Positions 38,368 to 47,526 of a DNA stretch of 64,000 nucleotides are shown here, in pieces. This DNA is from Parabacteroides distasonis (GTDB lineage: Bacteria; Bacteroidota; Bacteroidia; Bacteroidales; Tannerellaceae). The stretch's first letter is position 1; each line of letters opens with the position of its first letter. Below the pieces are notes generated by a model that searched no databases, was not told where the DNA came from, and saw only the letters and a program-made list of their open reading frames with translations. Where the stretch lies: contig SUXM01000014.1 in the NCBI GenBank assembly GCA_015060925.1, positions 1 to 64,000 of the forward strand, in the 5' to 3' direction. The position numbers were made by a program, and so were the translations under genes.

Positions 38368-40572
38368 ATGAAGATGAAAAAGGCTATTTTCTCCATTTTA
38401 TGCTGTTTGACATTGAATCTATCAGCTCAAATTCATAATCTAAAAGACTCACTCAATCTTACCAAAGAGATACCCTTGGAAGAGATTGTCATCACTGCAA
38501 CTAAAGTAAACGAAAGCACTCCGGTTGCTTATAGCGAATTAGATAAAAACAGGCTAAAGCAGTTGAATAACGGCCAAGGAATCCCCTCTCTCATACAGCA
38601 ATCCCCCTCCGTCATTACAACCTCAGATACCGGTACTGGTATCGGTTATTCTGGCTTCAGGATTCGAGGAACAGATGCCAACCGTATAAACATCACCGTC
38701 AACGGAGTTCCCATGAACGACTCTGAATCTCACACCGTTTTTTGGGTAAACCTACCGGACTTTGCCTCCTCTGTCGACAACATCCAAATCCAACGAGGAG
38801 CAGGGACTTCCACTAATGGAGCTGCCGCATTCGGTGCGACAGTCGCCATGCAAACACAAAAAGCCGAATTAAAACCCTCAGCTGAATATTCCATATCAAC
38901 CGGTTCTTTCGGCACAATCAAAAATATGGTAAAAATAGGAACCGGTCTTTTAGGAAAACATCTCGTTATTGACGCACGTTATTCCAACATACAAAGTGAC
39001 GGATATATCGACAGGGCTTCTGCCAACATGCATTCCTACTTTGCTTCAGCCTCCTATTACGGCGATCAAACACTCATTCGTCTCCAAACTTTCGGAAGCA
39101 TGGAAAAGACCTACCAAGCTTGGGGAGGTGTTCCCTCCTATCTATTAGATAGCGACCGGACATACAATCCCTGCGGGATCTATGAAGAGAATGGAGAGGT
39201 TCGTTATTACAATAATCAAACAGATAATTACCAACAACAGCATTACCACCTGACATTCAGTCATCGCATCAACCAACTGCTAAACCTAAATGCGACCCTT
39301 CACTACACACATGGAGCCGGTTATTATGAAGACTACAAAGAAGGAGTAACACCTGAGGACTATAAATTACCTTTGTATGCTAACGATACAACAAACCGGA
39401 CTGACCTCATACGGCGCAAATGGTTAGAGAATGATTTTTATGGTACCATCATAAGCATGAACTACAGGAATGACTACCTGCAACTCTCAACCGGAGCAGC
39501 CATTAATCGTTATGACGGTGACCATTTCGGACGAGTTATATGGGCCAAACATGCCAACTTTTTACCTCAACCAGATTACGAATATTACCGGAACAACGGA
39601 GACAAATTAGATTATAACATCTATATTAAAACAAGTTATTTAATAACTCCATACCTAAACAGTTTCATTGATTTACAATATCGAGGGATTCGATATGCCA
39701 TATTAGGAAGCGATGATATAGGAGGAGACAATGTGGATATACTCCAACATTGGCATTTCTTCAATCCTAAAATCGGTTTGAATTACCAACAAAACAATCA
39801 CAAGGCTTTTATCTCATTCTCTGTTGCCAACAGAGAACCCAACCGAGACAACTTCATAGAGGCAGGACTCAACGAGCGTCCGATTCATGAAACCTTGTAT
39901 GATTATGAAGCAGGATACAAATATACAGACAAACAGTTTCACATAGGAGCAAACCTCTATCTCATGGATTACAACAACCAATTGATCTTAACCGGAAAAA
40001 TCAGCGAAATCGGCGAACCTCTAACCTCCAACATTAAAAGCAGTTACCGCATGGGATTAGAACTAACCGGCGGGATACAAATAACCCCTTGGTTAGAATG
40101 GAATGGAAATCTAACATGGAGCCGTAATAAAATCAAAAGCTTTACTGAATGCATTGAGGTGTACGACAAAGACTGGAACTTCTTAGGAGAGGAAGTTCGG
40201 GATTTAGGGACTACCGACATTGCTTTCTCTCCTCAATTTATTGGGAACAGTATATTCCACCTTATCTGGAAACAGTTCAATGCAGGTTTAAACACCCAAT
40301 TCGTAAGCCGTCAATATATAGATAACACCTCTTCCAAAGAGCGCTCCATTAACCCTTACTGTGTAAGTAACCTATTTATAGGCTATACGATAAAACCTCG
40401 ATTCCTCAAGGAGATAGCATTGGACTTCACCATCTATAATCTCTTTAACGAACACTATGAGACCAATGCATGGGTCTATTCAGCCATTGTTGACGGGAAA
40501 CGGTATAAGGAAGATGGTTATTTCACACAAGCCGGTACGCATGTAATGGCTCGTGCCACCTTTAAATTTTAA
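38368..40572 (+). CDS. TonB-dependent receptor, probable thiamine transporter
   Basis: This 734-residue outer-membrane protein has a signal peptide (about 1-20, ending LSAQ), a TonB-box-like segment (EEIVITATK) and a plug with GFRIRGTDANRINITVNGVPMND. The barrel follows and ends in a C-terminal Phe. It has no SusC-type N-terminal extension. Its place directly after a TPP riboswitch and before pnuT and thiamine pyrophosphokinase genes fits the outer-membrane thiamine receptor described by comparative genomics in Bacteroidetes. The substrate assignment rests on this context. Confidence 0.88.
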   Translation: MKMKKAIFSILCCLTLNLSAQIHNLKDSLNLTKEIPLEEIVITATKVNESTPVAYSELDKNRLKQLNNGQGIPSLIQQSPSVITTSDTGTGIGYSGFRIRGTDANRINITVNGVPMNDSESHTVFWVNLPDFASSVDNIQIQRGAGTSTNGAAAFGATVAMQTQKAELKPSAEYSISTGSFGTIKNMVKIGTGLLGKHLVIDARYSNIQSDGYIDRASANMHSYFASASYYGDQTLIRLQTFGSMEKTYQAWGGVPSYLLDSDRTYNPCGIYEENGEVRYYNNQTDNYQQQHYHLTFSHRINQLLNLNATLHYTHGAGYYEDYKEGVTPEDYKLPLYANDTTNRTDLIRRKWLENDFYGTIISMNYRNDYLQLSTGAAINRYDGDHFGRVIWAKHANFLPQPDYEYYRNNGDKLDYNIYIKTSYLITPYLNSFIDLQYRGIRYAILGSDDIGGDNVDILQHWHFFNPKIGLNYQQNNHKAFISFSVANREPNRDNFIEAGLNERPIHETLYDYEAGYKYTDKQFHIGANLYLMDYNNQLILTGKISEIGEPLTSNIKSSYRMGLELTGGIQITPWLEWNGNLTWSRNKIKSFTECIEVYDKDWNFLGEEVRDLGTTDIAFSPQFIGNSIFHLIWKQFNAGLNTQFVSRQYIDNTSSKERSINPYCVSNLFIGYTIKPRFLKEIALDFTIYNLFNEHYETNAWVYSAIVDGKRYKEDGYFTQAGTHVMARATFKF

Positions 40573-40575
40573 AAG

Positions 40576-41187
40576 ATGAATCAACTATTGGAATACTCTG
40601 GAGTAGTGACAGGCATCCTCTATCTGTTATTAGAAATCAGACAGCATCGTGCTATGTGGATAATCGGTTTTCTCACCTCTCTTTTCTACATCTTCATCTT
40701 TTTTAATGCCAAGATATATGCCGATATGGGATTAAATATCTATTATGTATGTATTAGTATATACGGTTTCTGGCAATGGGGAAAGAGTAGAAAAAAACAA
40801 AGAGAGGCAACCCAACTTGATAACAATGGAAAAGATATGATTTTGTACCGCCATATCACTCCATTGCTATTCATAAAAATATGTTGTTCTATAACCAGCA
40901 TTTTCCTTTTCCTTTATTTCCTTTTACAGTATTTTACCGACTCCCCCATTCCTACCGGTGATGCCTTTACTACAGCAATCGGCATTGTCGCCACATGGAT
41001 GTTGGCCAAACGAATCATTGAACATTGGTTCTTCTGGATTATAGTCAACGCTGTTTCCATCTATCTTTATTATTTAAGAGGATTATATCCCACAATGTTT
41101 CTTTATATTTGCTACGGTGTTTTGGCCATTGTAGGATTATATACTTGGAAGAAAAAAGGAATTAAAACTGATGATACAAGCTTATAA
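40576..41187 (+). CDS. pnuT: PnuC-family transporter, probable thiamine transporter PnuT
   Basis: This 203-residue inner-membrane protein has about seven hydrophobic segments. The PnuC-type blocks are WIIGFLTSLFYIFIFFNAKIYADMGLN, YGFWQWG and WMLAKRIIEHWFFWIIVNAVSIYLYY. PnuC-like proteins carry vitamins by facilitated diffusion, with trapping by phosphorylation. Operon context (riboswitch, thiamine pyrophosphokinase) points to thiamine rather than nicotinamide riboside. It starts 3 bp after the receptor gene stop. Confidence 0.88.
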   Translation: MNQLLEYSGVVTGILYLLLEIRQHRAMWIIGFLTSLFYIFIFFNAKIYADMGLNIYYVCISIYGFWQWGKSRKKQREATQLDNNGKDMILYRHITPLLFIKICCSITSIFLFLYFLLQYFTDSPIPTGDAFTTAIGIVATWMLAKRIIEHWFFWIIVNAVSIYLYYLRGLYPTMFLYICYGVLAIVGLYTWKKKGIKTDDTSL

Positions 41188-41812
41188 ATGCGTGATAGTT
41201 GCAAATGGCAGCTTCCCACAAACAAAATTACCCCTCCATCTACTACATCAAGCGTCAACCGTCATTGCCTGTGATGGAGCTGTTGAAGCGTTGCTTCATG
41301 AGCATATCACCCCCGATGCAATTGTAGGAGACTTAGACAGCCTTACTCCTCAGTTGCGAGCCCAATATGCAGACCGTATTCACCTCTTTAACGAACAGGA
41401 GACAAACGATTTGACCAAAACCGTCCGTTTTGCACACGCATCCGGCCATAAAGAGGTTCTGATCTTAGGAGCAACCGGTCTTCGTGAAGATCATACGTTA
41501 GGTAATATTTCCCTTCTAATGGAATATGCCCAACTATTTGACCGTATTGAGATGTTATCCGACTACGGAATCTTCACACCTCTACTTACAACTACCACCC
41601 TTACAAGCCTACCAGGCATCCAAGTGTCCATCTTTTCTCTTTCCGAATCAAGGATAATTTCCACTTCTGGCCTTCGATGGCCAATTCAAAACAGAAAACT
41701 GACAGCATGGTGGCAAGGTACACTAAACGAGGCCATAGACTATAACTTCACCATCCAACTCACTAAAAATGCTCAAATAATCGTATATCGAACATTAGAA
41801 AGGAAGCAATAA
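41171..41812 (+). CDS. Thiamine pyrophosphokinase
   Basis: This 213-residue enzyme transfers pyrophosphate from ATP to thiamine to make TPP, trapping imported thiamine. Conserved blocks are ACDGAVEALL, PDAIVGDLDS, EQETNDLTK and LGATGLREDHTLGN. It begins within the last 17 bp of pnuT, so the two are translationally coupled. The set of receptor, transporter and kinase makes a complete salvage route regulated by its own product. Confidence 0.94.
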   Translation: MIQAYKCVIVANGSFPQTKLPLHLLHQASTVIACDGAVEALLHEHITPDAIVGDLDSLTPQLRAQYADRIHLFNEQETNDLTKTVRFAHASGHKEVLILGATGLREDHTLGNISLLMEYAQLFDRIEMLSDYGIFTPLLTTTTLTSLPGIQVSIFSLSESRIISTSGLRWPIQNRKLTAWWQGTLNEAIDYNFTIQLTKNAQIIVYRTLERKQ

Positions 41813-41818
41813 AAACTC

Positions 41819-41904
41819 CTCAAATGGCGTTTTTCGGCTTCCCTAAGTGTTTCTTTTTCTTAAAAAGTAGTTCTTTATTTAATTAAAGGTATAAGGAGTG
41901 AAAA
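41819..41904 (+). repeat. 84-bp intergenic element, copy 2
   Basis: It starts CTCAAATGGCG, shares the core GTGTTTCTTTTTCTTAAAAA and ends GGTATAAGGAGTGAAAA, with the same orientation as 332-415. It begins 6 bp after the thiamine pyrophosphokinase stop. No 17-bp repeat units follow it here. Confidence 0.65.
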
Positions 41905-42004
41905 CTTCGGGAAAGAGGTTTGACCGGATGCCTAAGGATTTAAGGCGACATGGGCATCCGTTTGTCCTTGGTCGGAAGCGAAAAGAAGGAGGGATCAATA
42001 AAAA

Positions 42005-42029
42005 AATTCCCAAAATTCCCAAAATTCCC
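42005..42029 (+). repeat. 9-bp tandem repeat
   Basis: Almost three copies of AATTCCCAA lie head to tail. It is short and in non-coding DNA. It could vary in copy number by slippage. Confidence 0.6.
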
Positions 42030-42283
42030 TTATAGTTGTTTTTTACATACACTTTTCGCTTAATAAACGTAATTCATTAACACACAATACAATAATACAA
42101 ACTTAAGCTAAACAAATGAACATTTATCTGAACTCTCACGGACATTTGAAGGATGAAGCACTTTTTAAATAGTACCATAGGAATTTTTGGAACTTTTTGC
42201 GTTCAGCTTTTTCAAGCCTCTTTCCAATATTTCTTTCCCAGTATTTCGGTATGATCCACAGATGTTACACATGGAAAAACAAA

Positions 42284-42315
42284 AAAGCTTCATAATCTAT
42301 CGACTATGAAGCTTT
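42284..42315 (-). terminator. Terminator after tRNA-Met
   Basis: AAAGCTTCATA (42284-42294) pairs with TATGAAGCTTT (42305-42315). On the minus strand six T follow directly. Confidence 0.85.
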
Positions 42316-42321
42316 ATAAAG

Positions 42322-42395
42322 TAGCGAGACCCGGGATTGAACCGGGGACCTCATGATTATGAATCATGCGCTCTAACCAGCTGAGCTATCTCGCC
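42322..42395 (-). tRNA. tRNA-Met (anticodon CAT)
   Basis: This is a 74-nt cloverleaf. The acceptor GGCGAGA pairs with TCTCGCT. The anticodon stem CATGA/TCATG encloses loop TTCATAA (anticodon CAT). The T-arm is CCCGGTTCAATCCCGGG. The first pair (G-T) and D-arm fit elongator Met. A lysidine-modified tRNA-Ile with CAT cannot be fully excluded by eye. CCA is not encoded. Confidence 0.9.
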
Positions 42396-42422
42396 ATCAA
42401 GTCATTCCCTTGATTGACGATG

Positions 42423-42453
42423 CAAAAGTAGAGTTTATTTTTATATCTTGCAA
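42423..42453 (-). promoter_or_regulatory. Promoter of tRNA-Met
   Basis: On the minus strand, TTG (42451-42453), 20 bp, then TACTTTTG (42423-42430) plus C, 27 bp upstream of the tRNA. Confidence 0.75.
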
Positions 42454-42585
42454 CACTTAAAGAGTTTTTTTTCAATTATTTTTTCACAGACATCGTTAAA
42501 CTCTTCATATTGAGACACTTTTTCTTCAATATATTTTGTATTTACAAATACTATTACTATCTTGTGCGCAATAAATAATACAGAA

Positions 42586-42969
42586 ATGAAAAAAGAGAAA
42601 TTTCATATTGAATACATCTTCGATAAAGTATCACGAAGAAGTCTATGGAATCACCTCACTACTCCTCCTGGATTGTCTGCCTGGTTCGCTGATGATGTTA
42701 CAATCAAAGACAAGATTTATGTGTTCAAATGGAATAAAGCAGAGCAAGAAGCTGAAGTTTTATCCATAAAGCCGGAATTTAGTATTCGTTACCGTTGGAT
42801 GGACGATGAAGATCCGAATGCTTACTTTGAATTTCAAATCTTTACACATGAGTTGACAGGTTCAACATCCTTACAAATCACCGATTTCTCGGAGGCTGAT
42901 GAGAAGCGAGACTCCATCGATTTATGGGATACGCAGATTGAAACATTAAAACGGACATTAGGTATTTAG
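42586..42969 (+). CDS. START-like domain protein
   Basis: This protein of about 127 residues resembles the SRPBCC/AHSA1-like small fold: HIEYIFDKVSRRSLWNHLTTPPGLSAWFADDV, then FKWNKAEQEAEVLSIKPEFSIRYRW and a final amphipathic helix (DLWDTQIETLKRTLGI). These proteins bind hydrophobic ligands or act as Hsp90 co-factors in other groups. The role here is not known. The start at 42586 (ATGAAAAAAGAG) is preferred; the TTG at 42562 lies in a promoter-like TATCTTGTG. It ends 71 bp before the LptF/LptG gene. Confidence 0.75.
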   Translation: MKKEKFHIEYIFDKVSRRSLWNHLTTPPGLSAWFADDVTIKDKIYVFKWNKAEQEAEVLSIKPEFSIRYRWMDDEDPNAYFEFQIFTHELTGSTSLQITDFSEADEKRDSIDLWDTQIETLKRTLGI

Positions 42970-43011
42970 CATTTATAATGTATTCTGTTAGTGTAGCAAT
43001 CGTTTTTTCAC

Positions 43012-43019
43012 TACTTTTG
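43012..43019 (+). promoter_or_regulatory. -7 element of the LptF/LptG gene
   Basis: TACTTTTG followed by C lies 21 bp before the start codon. No clear -33 TTTG is seen. Confidence 0.5.
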
Positions 43020-43040
43020 CGCCGTCAATCGGAATAGGTA

Positions 43041-45002
43041 ATGTTGAAAATAAAACGATTATATACTTTCATGTTGCAGACATTTCTGCCGTTATTCTTT
43101 ATGACTTTCGGTATCTGCCTGTTTATCGTCCTTATGCAGTTTTTATGGCGGTATATTGATGACATGGTAGGAAAAGGTATCGAGATGACGGTTTTAGGAG
43201 AAATGTTCATGTATGCAGCCCTTTCACTTGTGCCCATGGCACTTCCTTTGGCCATCCTGTTGGCATCCCTCATGACTTTTGGCAATTTAGGAGAGCGTTT
43301 GGAGTTGTTGGCAATGAAATCTGCTGGTGTATCGCTTGTCCGAATCATGCGCCCACTAATCATAACCATCAGTATGATTAGTGTAGGAGCTTTTTTCTTC
43401 CAAAACAATGTAATGCCCGTTGCCCAAGTGAAGCTCTATACTTTACTTTGGTCTATGCGCCAAAAATCTCCGGAATTAGATATTCCCGAGGGGGTATTCT
43501 ATAGCCAAATCACCGGGTTCAACGTCTATGTCAAACACAAAGACAAAGAAACAGGTCTGCTCCGAGACTTAATGATATATGATTTCTCTAATGGATTCAA
43601 CAATGCCAGTGTAATCGTTGCAGACTCAGGCCGTCTTAAGACTTCTGCCGACAAAATGTTTTTGGTATTATCTTTGTATAATGGAGAGTCTTTCGCCAAC
43701 TTAAAAAACCAGTCCAAAACAAGCGGTGTAAAGAGTTCTGTCCCTTATCGGAGGGAGACATTTGGCACACGAGACATCCTCATAGAATTTGACGCAAACT
43801 TCTCCAGAACCGACGAGTCGTTCATGCAAAACCAGTTCATGGGGAAAAATCTCCAGAACTTACAAACATTCATAGACTCAATGGGGGTACATTTAGATAG
43901 CATCCAGACAATGAATGCGAAGGAGATGTACAACAATTCCTATAAGAGAGTCATAACCGAAGTGCATGAGAATCCGGTCAGACATTCCAGTCAATCTCAA
44001 AAGACTGATACAGAAAACAAAAAGACAGAAAACTCCCAAGAAGAGATCGCTTCTCCAACAATAAACTTCGACAGTATTTACCGAGCAGAAAGACCGGAAA
44101 GGATTGCTACGCTCATCACAAGAGCCAAATCCACCATCGAAAGCCAAAAAGCTGATTATTTCTTCAAAGCAGCCTCCGTTGGAGATGAAGCCTACAAACT
44201 CCGCCGCCACTTGACTGAATGGCATCGTAAGTTCACCTTGTCATTTGCTTGCATGGTATTCTTCTTTATAGGTGCCCCATTAGGAGCAATTATCCGTAAA
44301 GGAGGATTGGGCATGCCTGTGGTCATTTCAGTCATCCTATTCATCTTCTATTACATCGTTGACAACATCGGGTTCAAAATGGCTCGTGACGGAATCTGGG
44401 AAGCATGGCAAGGAATGTGGTTAAGTTCGGCCGTATTAGCTCCATTTGGAATTTTCTTAACCTACAAGGCTGTCAATGATTCTGTCATCCTAAATGCCGA
44501 CACCTACCTCAATGCTATTAAAAATTTGTTCGGCAAACGTTCCGGACGAAAAATCGAGCGTAAAGAGGTGATTATCTTTACACCAAATTACCAAACTTGT
44601 TTGATGCGTTTAAAACAATTATCAACCGACTGCCAATTGTATCTATCCGAACAAAAACGTTGGGTCAACTATTTCCACTTCTGGAAGCAGGGAGGAAATG
44701 ACCATGCAATCAAACAAATGGCGACAGAAATGGAAAACCTGATTGAGGAATTGTCCAACTCCGACCAAAATCTGATTTTAAACAAATTAATGGACTATCC
44801 CATTATTAGCAGACACAATCAATTCAATCTTAAAATAAATGGAAAAATAGGTTTGGTCTTAGGAATATTCTTCCCTATTGGCCTCCCATTTTACCTGTTC
44901 GCCTCCTATCAGCGTAAACTTTTACGGCATGATATTCAAATGATGCTAAAGACAAGCAATGATCTGATTGAAATAATTGAAAAATTACCCGTATCTTTGT
45001 AG
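43041..45002 (+). CDS. LptF/LptG family lipopolysaccharide export permease
   Basis: This 653-residue protein has N-terminal membrane segments (about 10-115), a periplasmic part (about 130-390) and a C-terminal membrane block (about 395-480: FACMVFFFIGAPLGAIIRKGGLGMPVVISVILFIFYYIVDN). A long cytoplasmic region follows, then a final hydrophobic segment near 600. LptF and LptG move lipopolysaccharide out of the inner membrane with LptB. The protein is longer than E. coli LptF/G (about 360), as is usual in Bacteroidetes. Which of the two it is cannot be settled here. ribBA follows 27 bp downstream. Confidence 0.88.
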   Translation: MLKIKRLYTFMLQTFLPLFFMTFGICLFIVLMQFLWRYIDDMVGKGIEMTVLGEMFMYAALSLVPMALPLAILLASLMTFGNLGERLELLAMKSAGVSLVRIMRPLIITISMISVGAFFFQNNVMPVAQVKLYTLLWSMRQKSPELDIPEGVFYSQITGFNVYVKHKDKETGLLRDLMIYDFSNGFNNASVIVADSGRLKTSADKMFLVLSLYNGESFANLKNQSKTSGVKSSVPYRRETFGTRDILIEFDANFSRTDESFMQNQFMGKNLQNLQTFIDSMGVHLDSIQTMNAKEMYNNSYKRVITEVHENPVRHSSQSQKTDTENKKTENSQEEIASPTINFDSIYRAERPERIATLITRAKSTIESQKADYFFKAASVGDEAYKLRRHLTEWHRKFTLSFACMVFFFIGAPLGAIIRKGGLGMPVVISVILFIFYYIVDNIGFKMARDGIWEAWQGMWLSSAVLAPFGIFLTYKAVNDSVILNADTYLNAIKNLFGKRSGRKIERKEVIIFTPNYQTCLMRLKQLSTDCQLYLSEQKRWVNYFHFWKQGGNDHAIKQMATEMENLIEELSNSDQNLILNKLMDYPIISRHNQFNLKINGKIGLVLGIFFPIGLPFYLFASYQRKLLRHDIQMMLKTSNDLIEIIEKLPVSL

Positions 45003-45029
45003 GAAAGTAAAAAATAAAACAAACATAAT

Positions 45030-46244
45030 ATGAGTGATATTAAATTAAACACCATAGAAGAAGCGATTGAAGATTTCCGCGAAGGGAAGTTTGTCATCGT
45101 GGTTGACGATGAAGATCGTGAAAACGAAGGCGATCTTATAATCGCAGCCGAATTGGTCACTCCGGAAAAGATCAACTTCATGTTGAAACATGCAAGAGGC
45201 GTCTTATGTGCTCCCATTCTGATTTCCAGATGTAAAGAATTAGACTTGCCCCATCAGGTAACAAACAACACCTCGGTTTTGGGTACGCCATTCACTGTCA
45301 CTATCGACAAATTAGAGGGTTGTACAACAGGTGTTTCAGCAGCTGACCGTGCAGCGACCATTCGTGCATTGGCAGATCCAAATTCTACTCCTGAAACTTT
45401 TGGCAGACCCGGACATATCAATCCTTTATATGCACAAGAAAAAGGGGTACTCCGCCGTGCAGGACATACGGAAGCCTGCATCGACATGGCTCGTTTAGCC
45501 GGACTTTATCCTGCAGCCGCCTTAATGGAAATCATGAATGAAGATGGAACTATGGCTCGTCTGCCGGAATTAAAAAAGATGGCTGATGAATATGACCTAA
45601 AGTTAATTTCTATCGCAGACCTGATCGCCTACCGGCTAAAGCAGGAGTCTATCGTTGAAAAAGGCGTTGAAGTCAACATGCCTACCGAATATGGCCATTT
45701 CCATTTAATTCCTTTCCAACAGAAAAGTAACGGATTGGAGCATATAGCCATCATCAAAGGGGATATAACAGGCGAAGAACCGGTTCTTGTTCGTGTCCAC
45801 TCCTCTTGTTCTACCGGTGACATCTTCGGTTCTAAACGTTGCGACTGTGGTAATCAACTACATAAAGCCCTTCAAATGATTGAAGCTGAAGGACGAGGTG
45901 CTGTCATCTATTTAAACCAAGAAGGACGTGGTATTGGTTTGATGGAAAAAATGAAAGCCTACAAACTACAAGAAGATGGCATGGATACAGTGGATGCCAA
46001 CCTATGTTTAGGGCATTTGGCTGATGAACGGGATTACGGGGTAGGAGCCCAAATCTTACGCCATTTAGGTATCACAAAGATGCGACTAATGACTAACAAC
46101 CCGATAAAACGGGTTGGTTTGGAAGCATACGGTTTAACGGTTGTTGAAAACGTTCCTATCGAAGTAGAATCCAACCCTTACAATGAGTTTTACATGAAAA
46201 CCAAGAAGGAACGGATGGGACATGTCTTACATAATATCAAATAA
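45030..46244 (+). CDS. ribBA: Bifunctional DHBP synthase / GTP cyclohydrolase II
   Basis: This 404-residue protein makes both precursors of riboflavin. Residues about 1-205 are 3,4-dihydroxy-2-butanone-4-phosphate synthase, with [13 protein letters not shown] and [10 protein letters not shown]. Residues about 206-404 are GTP cyclohydrolase II, with the zinc Cys cluster in [17 protein letters not shown] and [11 protein letters not shown]. Both sets of catalytic residues look intact. It lies between the LptF/LptG and aminotransferase genes on the same strand, probably in one transcript. Confidence 0.96.
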   Translation: MSDIKLNTIEEAIEDFREGKFVIVVDDEDRENEGDLIIAAELVTPEKINFMLKHARGVLCAPILISRCKELDLPHQVTNNTSVLGTPFTVTIDKLEGCTTGVSAADRAATIRALADPNSTPETFGRPGHINPLYAQEKGVLRRAGHTEACIDMARLAGLYPAAALMEIMNEDGTMARLPELKKMADEYDLKLISIADLIAYRLKQESIVEKGVEVNMPTEYGHFHLIPFQQKSNGLEHIAIIKGDITGEEPVLVRVHSSCSTGDIFGSKRCDCGNQLHKALQMIEAEGRGAVIYLNQEGRGIGLMEKMKAYKLQEDGMDTVDANLCLGHLADERDYGVGAQILRHLGITKMRLMTNNPIKRVGLEAYGLTVVENVPIEVESNPYNEFYMKTKKERMGHVLHNIK

Positions 46245-46259
46245 ATTATAAATACTATC

Positions 46260-47453
46260 ATGACACAAGTTTCTGCTCGTTTAGCAAGTTTATCGCCCTC
46301 TGCTACACTGGCGATGTCACAAAAAAGTAGCGAATTAAAAGCACAAGGAGTTGACGTTATCAACCTAAGTGTAGGGGAACCCGACTTTAACACACCTGAC
46401 CATATCAAAGAGTCAGCTAAGCAAGCTGTCGATGAGAACTATTCTCGCTACTCACCGGTAGCAGGTTATCCGGCTTTACGTAAGGCTATTGTTGATAAAT
46501 TACAAAACGAAAACGGATTAACATATACAATCAATCAAATCTCTTGCGCAAACGGTGCCAAACAATCAGTTTGCAACACCATTATGGTATTGATTAATCC
46601 TGGAGATGAAGTGATTATCCCTGCTCCTTTCTGGGTTAGTTATCCGGAAATGGTCAAATTGGCAGAAGGAACACCTGTTATTATTCCTGCAGGCATAGAA
46701 CAAAACTTCAAAATTACACCGGCCCAATTGGAAGCGGCTATCACTCCTAAAACAAAAGCAATTATCCTTTGTTCTCCATCAAATCCAACAGGTTCTGTAT
46801 ATAGCGCAGAGGAACTAAAAGGTTTAGCCGAAGTATTGAAAAAATATCCGGAAATCATTGTCATCGCAGATGAAATCTATGAGCATATCAACTACGTCGG
46901 AAAGCACAGCAGTATTGCTCAGATTGAAGGAATGCAAGAACGTACAGTAATCGTTAATGGAGTTTCAAAAGCATATGCTATGACAGGTTGGCGTATCGGT
47001 TTCATTGCCGGTCCGGAATGGATTGTTAAAGCGGTCAATAAACTACAAGGACAATACACCTCCGGTCCCTGTTCCGTTTCTCAAAAAGCGGCCGAAGCAG
47101 CCTACACAGGCACACAAGAACCGGTAGAAGAAATGCGTCAAGCATTTGAGCGCCGTCGTAATTTAATCGTAGAATTAGCTAAAGATATACCGGGATTTGA
47201 AGTAAATCAACCGGAAGGAGCCTTTTATCTATTCCCTAAGTGTGATTCTTATTTCGGAAAAACAAATGGCATACAGACCATCCATAACGCGGACGACCTG
47301 GCGATGTATTTATTGGAAGTAGGTCATGTAGCATGTGTGGGAGGGACCTCATTTGGTGCTCCTGAATGTATCCGCATGAGCTATGCGACAAGTGATGAAA
47401 ACATCATTGAAGCTATCAAACGCATCAAAGAGGCATTAGCTAAATTGCAATAA
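46260..47453 (+). CDS. Class I aminotransferase, probable aspartate aminotransferase
   Basis: This 397-residue PLP enzyme has the start ARLASLSPSATLAMSQKSSELKAQGVDVINLSVGEPDF, the block LCSPSNPTG and the PLP lysine in NGVSKAYAMTGWRIGF. A substrate-binding Arg lies in ECIRMSYA near the C-terminus. The pattern is that of the Thermus-type (Ib) aspartate aminotransferases. Related activities (prephenate, alanine) cannot be excluded. It follows ribBA by 15 bp and ends at a strong terminator shared with the convergent tsf. Confidence 0.9.
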   Translation: MTQVSARLASLSPSATLAMSQKSSELKAQGVDVINLSVGEPDFNTPDHIKESAKQAVDENYSRYSPVAGYPALRKAIVDKLQNENGLTYTINQISCANGAKQSVCNTIMVLINPGDEVIIPAPFWVSYPEMVKLAEGTPVIIPAGIEQNFKITPAQLEAAITPKTKAIILCSPSNPTGSVYSAEELKGLAEVLKKYPEIIVIADEIYEHINYVGKHSSIAQIEGMQERTVIVNGVSKAYAMTGWRIGFIAGPEWIVKAVNKLQGQYTSGPCSVSQKAAEAAYTGTQEPVEEMRQAFERRRNLIVELAKDIPGFEVNQPEGAFYLFPKCDSYFGKTNGIQTIHNADDLAMYLLEVGHVACVGGTSFGAPECIRMSYATSDENIIEAIKRIKEALAKLQ

Positions 47454-47470
47454 AAAATATCTCATAAAAA

Positions 47471-47503
47471 AAGAGGGTATCTAAACAACTTAGATACCCT
47501 CTT
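47471..47503. terminator. Bidirectional terminator, aminotransferase and tsf
   Basis: AAGAGGGTATCTA (47471-47483) pairs with TAGATACCCTCTT (47491-47503), with A tract and T tract on the two sides. It lies between convergent genes. Confidence 0.9.
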
Positions 47504-47526
47504 TTTTATCCTTGCAGAAGCAAAAA

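Larger units (their letters stand above)
41813..42321. other. Non-coding stretch before tRNA-Met
   Basis: No gene is supported. It holds the second copy of the 84-bp element (41819-41904), a possible hairpin CGGATGCC/GGCATCCG (41925-41932 with 41953-41960), a 9-bp tandem repeat (42005-42029) and a terminator at 42284-42315. The remainder is AT-rich. Confidence 0.6.

Noticed and set aside
41905-42283. Possible gene remnant between the thiamine operon and tRNA-Met
   Set aside because: Stops are frequent in all frames and nothing resembles a known protein. I keep it as non-coding.
43025-43408. Minus-strand frame of 127 codons at the start of the LptF/LptG gene
   Set aside because: It is antisense to a well-supported membrane protein gene and has no signals for expression.
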